Part shown: positions 56,229 through 59,584 of the stretch, one piece after another
How the letters are laid out: each line of letters starts with the position of its first letter
Position numbering within the stretch: the first letter of the stretch is position 1
NCBI RefSeq assembly: GCF_002937115.1
Contig: NZ_NHRY01000070.1
Coordinates: forward strand, 1 to 59,584
DNA length: 59,584 bases
Reading direction: 5' to 3'
DNA from: Rhodopila globiformis
GTDB taxonomy: Bacteria > Pseudomonadota > Alphaproteobacteria > Acetobacterales > Acetobacteraceae
Position numbers and translations under genes: made by a program
Notes under the pieces: model-generated
What the model was told of the DNA's origin: nothing
What the model saw: only the letters and a program-made list of their open reading frames with translations
The model's database searches: none

Positions 56229-57233
56229 ATGAGCACAACGCCACCTGCCGGAATCCTGGCCGCGCTGGAGCGCATGCATCTCCTGCACGGCGCATCGCCG
56301 CCAGGGGAGCCGCTGGCGGGCGGCGTGTCGTCCGACATCTGGCGGATCGACCTGCCGTCCGGGCCCGTCTGCGTCAAGCGCGCCCTGGCGAAGCTGCGCG
56401 TCAGCGCCGACTGGCAGGCGCCGGTGGAGCGCAACCTCTACGAAGCGCGATGGATGCAGGTTGCCAACCAGGCCGTGCCGGGAGTGACGCCCGCGCTGCT
56501 GGGCCAGGACGCCGCCACCGGCACCCTCGCCATGGCCTACCTGCCGGCGGACCGGTATCCGCTGTGGAAGGGAAAGCTGCGCGACGGCCAGGTTGACCCC
56601 GCCTTTGCCGCCGCCGCCGCCCGGGCCCTGGTCCGCATCCACGCCGCGACCGCGGCCCAGCCGTCCCTGGCCGCCGACTTCCCCACCGACAGAATTTTTC
56701 ATGACATCCGCCTGGAACCCTACCTGACACAGAGCGGCCGCGCCCATCCCGACCTGGCCGGGCGCATGCAGGCGCTGATCGAGACGACGCAGCGCAACAA
56801 GCATGCCCTGGTGCATGGCGACATCAGCCCGAAGAACATCCTGTCCGGTCCGGACGGCCCGGTGTTCCTCGACGCCGAGTGCGCCTGGTGGGGTGATCCG
56901 GCGTTCGACCTGGCTTTCTGCCAGAACCACCTGCTGCTGAAATGCCTGTGGGTGCCGTCAAAGCGCGATGCTCTGCTCGCCTGCTTCCGCGCGATGACGG
57001 CGGCCTATCTGCCGCAGGTTTCGTGGGAGCCGCCGGCGGCGTTCGAGGCTCGGGCGGCGCACCTGCTGCCGGCGTTGCTGCTGGCCCGGGTGGATGGCAA
57101 GTCGCCGGTCGAATACATTACCACCGACGCCGATCGGCATACGGTTCGCAAGGTCGCGCGCCGGCTCCTTCTGGCCCCGGCCGATGGGCTGGCTGATGTC
57201 GTCCGGGCCTGGGAAGAGGAAATCGTCCGATGA
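56229..57233 (+). CDS. aminoglycoside-phosphotransferase-family kinase
   Basis: 334 residues. Protein-kinase-like APH fold: nucleotide-binding VCVKRALAKL, catalytic HGDISPKNILSG (H196, D198) and the Mg-binding FLDAEC (D215), all intact. It is the first gene of a three-gene operon; its stop overlaps the divergent enolase start by 4 nt. It therefore probably phosphorylates a small hydroxy acid, sugar acid or similar metabolite that the enolase-like enzyme then dehydrates, rather than an antibiotic. The promoter should lie in the 153-nt gap after the divergent tonB gene. Substrate unknown. Confidence 0.85.
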   Translation: MSTTPPAGILAALERMHLLHGASPPGEPLAGGVSSDIWRIDLPSGPVCVKRALAKLRVSADWQAPVERNLYEARWMQVANQAVPGVTPALLGQDAATGTLAMAYLPADRYPLWKGKLRDGQVDPAFAAAAARALVRIHAATAAQPSLAADFPTDRIFHDIRLEPYLTQSGRAHPDLAGRMQALIETTQRNKHALVHGDISPKNILSGPDGPVFLDAECAWWGDPAFDLAFCQNHLLLKCLWVPSKRDALLACFRAMTAAYLPQVSWEPPAAFEARAAHLLPALLLARVDGKSPVEYITTDADRHTVRKVARRLLLAPADGLADVVRAWEEEIVR

Positions 57234-58513
57234 CGGATACCGCGATCGCCTACGTGCACGCCCGCCGCGTCTGGGACAGTCGCGGCCGCCCGACCGTGGA
57301 GGCCGACGTCCTGCTGGAGGGCGGCGCCGTCGGACGGGCCATCGCCCCGGCCGGCGCGTCCACCGGCTCGGGCGAGGCGCTGGATCTGCGTGACGGCGGC
57401 ACGGCGTTCGGCGGCTACGACGTGCGCAAGGCCGTCGCCAACGTCAACGACGTCATCGCGCGCGCGGTCACCGGCATCGATGCGGCGAACCAGGAAGCGC
57501 TCGACGAGCGCCTGATCGAGCTGGACGGGACGCGCAACAAGACCCGGCTCGGCGCCAACGCCACCCTGGCGGTTTCCATGGCCGCGGCGCATGCGGCGGC
57601 GGCGGCGGTCGGCGAGCCGCTGTACCGCTATCTCGGCGGCGCCGACGCCGCGCGGATCCCGCTGCCGCAGATCCAGATCTTCGGCGGCGGGGCGCACGCA
57701 GGCCGCCGGGTGGATATCCAGGATTTCATGGTGATGTGTCCGGCCGCGGAGAACTTCGCCCAGGCGCTGGACTGGACGGCCGAGATCTACCGCGCCGCCG
57801 GGACGCTGCTGCAGGAAGCCGGCACCCTGGCCGGCGTCGCCGACGAGGGCGGCTGGTGGCCGTCCTTCGCCAGCAACGAGCAGGCGCTCGACACGCTGGT
57901 GGCCGCGATCGAGCGCGCCGGGCTGCGTCCCGTCGAGCAGGTCGGCATTGCCCTGGACGTCGCCGCCTCGGACTTCGGCCGCAATGGCCGCTACAAGCTG
58001 GCCCTGGACGGCAAGGAGCTGTCCACCGACGGCATGATCGAGCTGCTGGCCGGCTGGATCGGCCGCTATCCCATCCTGTCGCTGGAAGACCCGCTGGCGG
58101 AGGACGACACCGCCGGCTTCCTCGCCTTCACCCGCGCCGCCGGCAACCGAATCCAGGTCGTCGGCGACGACCTTCTGGTCAGCGACGCCGATCGGCTGCG
58201 GGATACGGCGGGGGCGGCGAATGCCATCCTGCTGAAGCCTAACCAGCGCGGAACCCTGACCGAGACGCTCGACGCAAGGCGCGTGGCGGACGAATGCGGT
58301 TATGCGACCATCGTCTCCGCCCGGTCGGGGGAAACCGAGGACGTCACCATCGCCCATCTCGCCGTCGGCTGGGACGCCGGACAGTTGAAAGTCGGCAGCT
58401 TCAGCCGCGGCGAGCGCATGGCGAAGTGGAACGAGATGCTGCGGATCGAGGAGGCCCTGGGCGGCAAGGCCCACTTCGCCGGCCGATCGGTGCTGGGACG
58501 GTCGCCGCCATGA
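57230..58513 (+). CDS. divergent enolase-family protein
   Basis: 427 residues, full enolase length. Fold and metal ligands look conserved: VWDSRGRPTVEADVLL, APAGASTGSGEALDLRDGG, FGGGAHAGRRVDIQDFM (H156), ADEGGWWP (E206), LSLEDPLAEDD, VGDDLLVSD, LLKPNQRGTLTET (K336), GQLKVGSFSRGERM (K387). Two positions that are near-invariant in true enolases differ: the Glu of QEF is Asp (D165) and the His of SHRSGETED is Ala (A364). Phosphopyruvate hydratase activity is thus doubtful; a related phospho-hydroxyacid dehydration is likelier. The gene is coupled by ATGA overlaps to the kinase before it and dehydrogenase after it. Confidence 0.85.
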   Translation: MTDTAIAYVHARRVWDSRGRPTVEADVLLEGGAVGRAIAPAGASTGSGEALDLRDGGTAFGGYDVRKAVANVNDVIARAVTGIDAANQEALDERLIELDGTRNKTRLGANATLAVSMAAAHAAAAAVGEPLYRYLGGADAARIPLPQIQIFGGGAHAGRRVDIQDFMVMCPAAENFAQALDWTAEIYRAAGTLLQEAGTLAGVADEGGWWPSFASNEQALDTLVAAIERAGLRPVEQVGIALDVAASDFGRNGRYKLALDGKELSTDGMIELLAGWIGRYPILSLEDPLAEDDTAGFLAFTRAAGNRIQVVGDDLLVSDADRLRDTAGAANAILLKPNQRGTLTETLDARRVADECGYATIVSARSGETEDVTIAHLAVGWDAGQLKVGSFSRGERMAKWNEMLRIEEALGGKAHFAGRSVLGRSPP

Positions 58514-59442
58514 ACGTCGTCTTCCACGCCGCCGCCGGCCCCGACCTGGCCGGGCGGCTGCAACGGCTGCCGGGCCTGTCGATCACCGTCTGTCCCGAGG
58601 ACGACAACGAGACGCTGTTCCGGCTGCTGCCCGAATGCGACGTGCTCTGGCACGTGCTGCAGCCCTGCACCCGCGCCATGATCGCCGCCGCCCCCCGGCT
58701 GAAGCTGATCCAGAAGATCGGCGTTGGCGTGAACACGATCGACCTGGAAGCGGCGAAGCAGCGCGGCATCCCGGTGTGCAACTTGCCCGGCACGAACGCG
58801 CGGGCGGTCGCGGAACTGACGCTGGGGCTGATGCTGTCGGTGCTGCGGCGCATCCCGCGGTTCGACCAGGCGGTCCGCGCCGGGATCTGGACGGACGTCG
58901 CCTTGCAGGATGGCCTCGGCGAGCTGGGCGGCCGCACGGTTGGCCTTGTCGGCTTCGGCGCCATCCCGAAAATCCTGACCCCGATCCTCGCCGCTTTCGG
59001 CTGCACCGTCCTCTATCACAGCCGATCGGCCGGGGGCGATACGGTGGCGGTGCACCGGCCGTTCGAGCGGCTGCTGGCGGAGGCCGACATCGTCAGCCTG
59101 CATTTGCCGCTCGTGTCGGATACCGCCCGGATCATCGACAAGGCGGCGCTCGGGCGGATGAAACGGGGGGCGATCCTGGTCAACACCGGCCGCGGCGGCC
59201 TCGTCGACCAGCCGGCCCTGGTCGAGGCCCTGGCATCCGGCCACCTCGGCGGCGCCGGGCTGGACGTGTTCGAGGTCGAGCCGCCGGCGGTGAGCGATGC
59301 GCTGTTGTCCCTGCCGAACGTCGTCCTGACCCCGCATGTCGCCTGGCTGACCACCGGCACGTTCGACCGCAGCTTTGCCCTGGCGGCCGAGAATTGCCAC
59401 AGGATCGCGGCCGGCCACCCCCTGCTGCACCAGGTCGCGTGA
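58510..59442 (+). CDS. D-isomer specific 2-hydroxyacid dehydrogenase
   Basis: 310 residues from ATG 58510, inside the enolase stop (ATGA). NAD domain: LVGFGAIPKILTPIL (the third Gly of the GxGxxG loop is Pro), then LHLPLVSDTARIID, the catalytic Arg in NTGRGGLVD, the Glu in DVFEVEP and the His in TPHVAW, all intact. The N-terminal half has CDVLWHVLQPCT and KIGVGVNTIDLEAAKQRGIP. It would interconvert a 2-keto acid and D-2-hydroxy acid using NAD(P)H. It is the last gene of the operon in the window; 142 nt of non-coding sequence follows. Confidence 0.9.
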   Translation: MNVVFHAAAGPDLAGRLQRLPGLSITVCPEDDNETLFRLLPECDVLWHVLQPCTRAMIAAAPRLKLIQKIGVGVNTIDLEAAKQRGIPVCNLPGTNARAVAELTLGLMLSVLRRIPRFDQAVRAGIWTDVALQDGLGELGGRTVGLVGFGAIPKILTPILAAFGCTVLYHSRSAGGDTVAVHRPFERLLAEADIVSLHLPLVSDTARIIDKAALGRMKRGAILVNTGRGGLVDQPALVEALASGHLGGAGLDVFEVEPPAVSDALLSLPNVVLTPHVAWLTTGTFDRSFALAAENCHRIAAGHPLLHQVA

Positions 59443-59556
59443 GCGATGCCTGGCCGCGAGGATCAACCCGGCCGACCATCCGGAAATCCCGACGATGGAA
59501 ATCCGAACATCGCGCGGGATTTGGCAAGCTGAGAGCAAAAGGTGTTCGGTCACGGT

Positions 59557-59584
59557 CCAGGGGGGTGGCCAGGGGGGTGGCCAG
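59557..59584. repeat. 12-bp tandem repeat at the window edge
   Basis: CCAGGGGGGTGG occurs twice in tandem (59557-59580) and begins a third copy (CCAG, 59581-59584) where the window ends. It may continue beyond. It could be a variable-number or G-rich structure site, or an assembly artefact. Confidence 0.6.

Overview
This 59.6 kb window is high-GC chromosomal DNA. It looks like an alphaproteobacterium of the Rhodospirillales, most likely family Acetobacteraceae and probably a phototrophic lineage. The assignment is inference from gene content: an aa3-type cytochrome oxidase operon of alphaproteobacterial type, ccmCDE, a divinyl-chlorophyllide 8-vinyl reductase of the BciB type, a hydantoinase cluster, an AtuA-type catabolic operon and many GTCATGG/CCATGAC palindromes. 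There is no phage, plasmid backbone, IS element or CRISPR array.

Layout. 1-3.7 kb: a membrane protein, a small secreted protein, an unknown protein and a class V aminotransferase. 3.9-7.2 kb: a metallo-beta-lactamase-fold protein, bciB and a membrane-anchored alpha/beta hydrolase. 7.3-8.0 kb: a HEPN/MNT toxin-antitoxin pair. 8.2-10.3 kb: an unknown lipoprotein followed by a large unknown membrane protein. 10.8-16.2 kb: a catabolic unit of SDR dehydrogenase, 87-aa protein, hyuA and hyuB. 16.4-23.8 kb: polA, a zinc-finger protein, a lipase-like lipoprotein and dnaE2. 23.9-25.3 kb: two stress-type DUF2382 proteins. 25.6-30.7 kb: a tightly packed catabolic operon (AtuA, DUF4387, flavin monooxygenase, CoA-ester lyase, CoA-transferase). 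30.8-33.0 kb: a PRC-barrel protein and an M32 carboxypeptidase. 32.9-39.3 kb (minus strand): ctaC, ctaD, ctaB, a 47-aa membrane peptide, ctaG, ctaE, DUF983 and SURF1. 39.8-41.6 kb: methyltransferase, tatA, rlmH and tRNA-Val(GAC). 41.7-46.2 kb: an RND efflux pair. 46.7-47.2 kb: a second toxin-antitoxin candidate. 47.4-56.1 kb: acs, a Rieske protein, an EVE protein, ccmCDE-ubiH, quinone oxidoreductase, ogt, PduO-type adenosyltransferase and tonB. 56.2-59.4 kb: a three-gene operon of a kinase-like phosphotransferase, a divergent enolase and a D-2-hydroxyacid dehydrogenase.

Two things stand out. First, a family of palindromic elements recurs through the window. Three copies are exactly 89 bp between their CGTC.TGG and CCA.GACG ends and share a central ACGCCTT/AAGGCGT arm; several others are short hairpins. 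One 89-bp copy lies inside dnaE2 and is read through in frame, much as Rickettsia palindromic elements are. Second, the last operon joins a phosphotransferase, an enolase homologue with two altered active-site positions and a 2-hydroxyacid dehydrogenase, all by 4-nt overlaps. It looks like an uncharacterised small-acid or sugar-acid pathway.

Starts were chosen by ribosome-binding site, overlap and family N-terminus. Residue comparisons to known families are from memory, not from a computed alignment.
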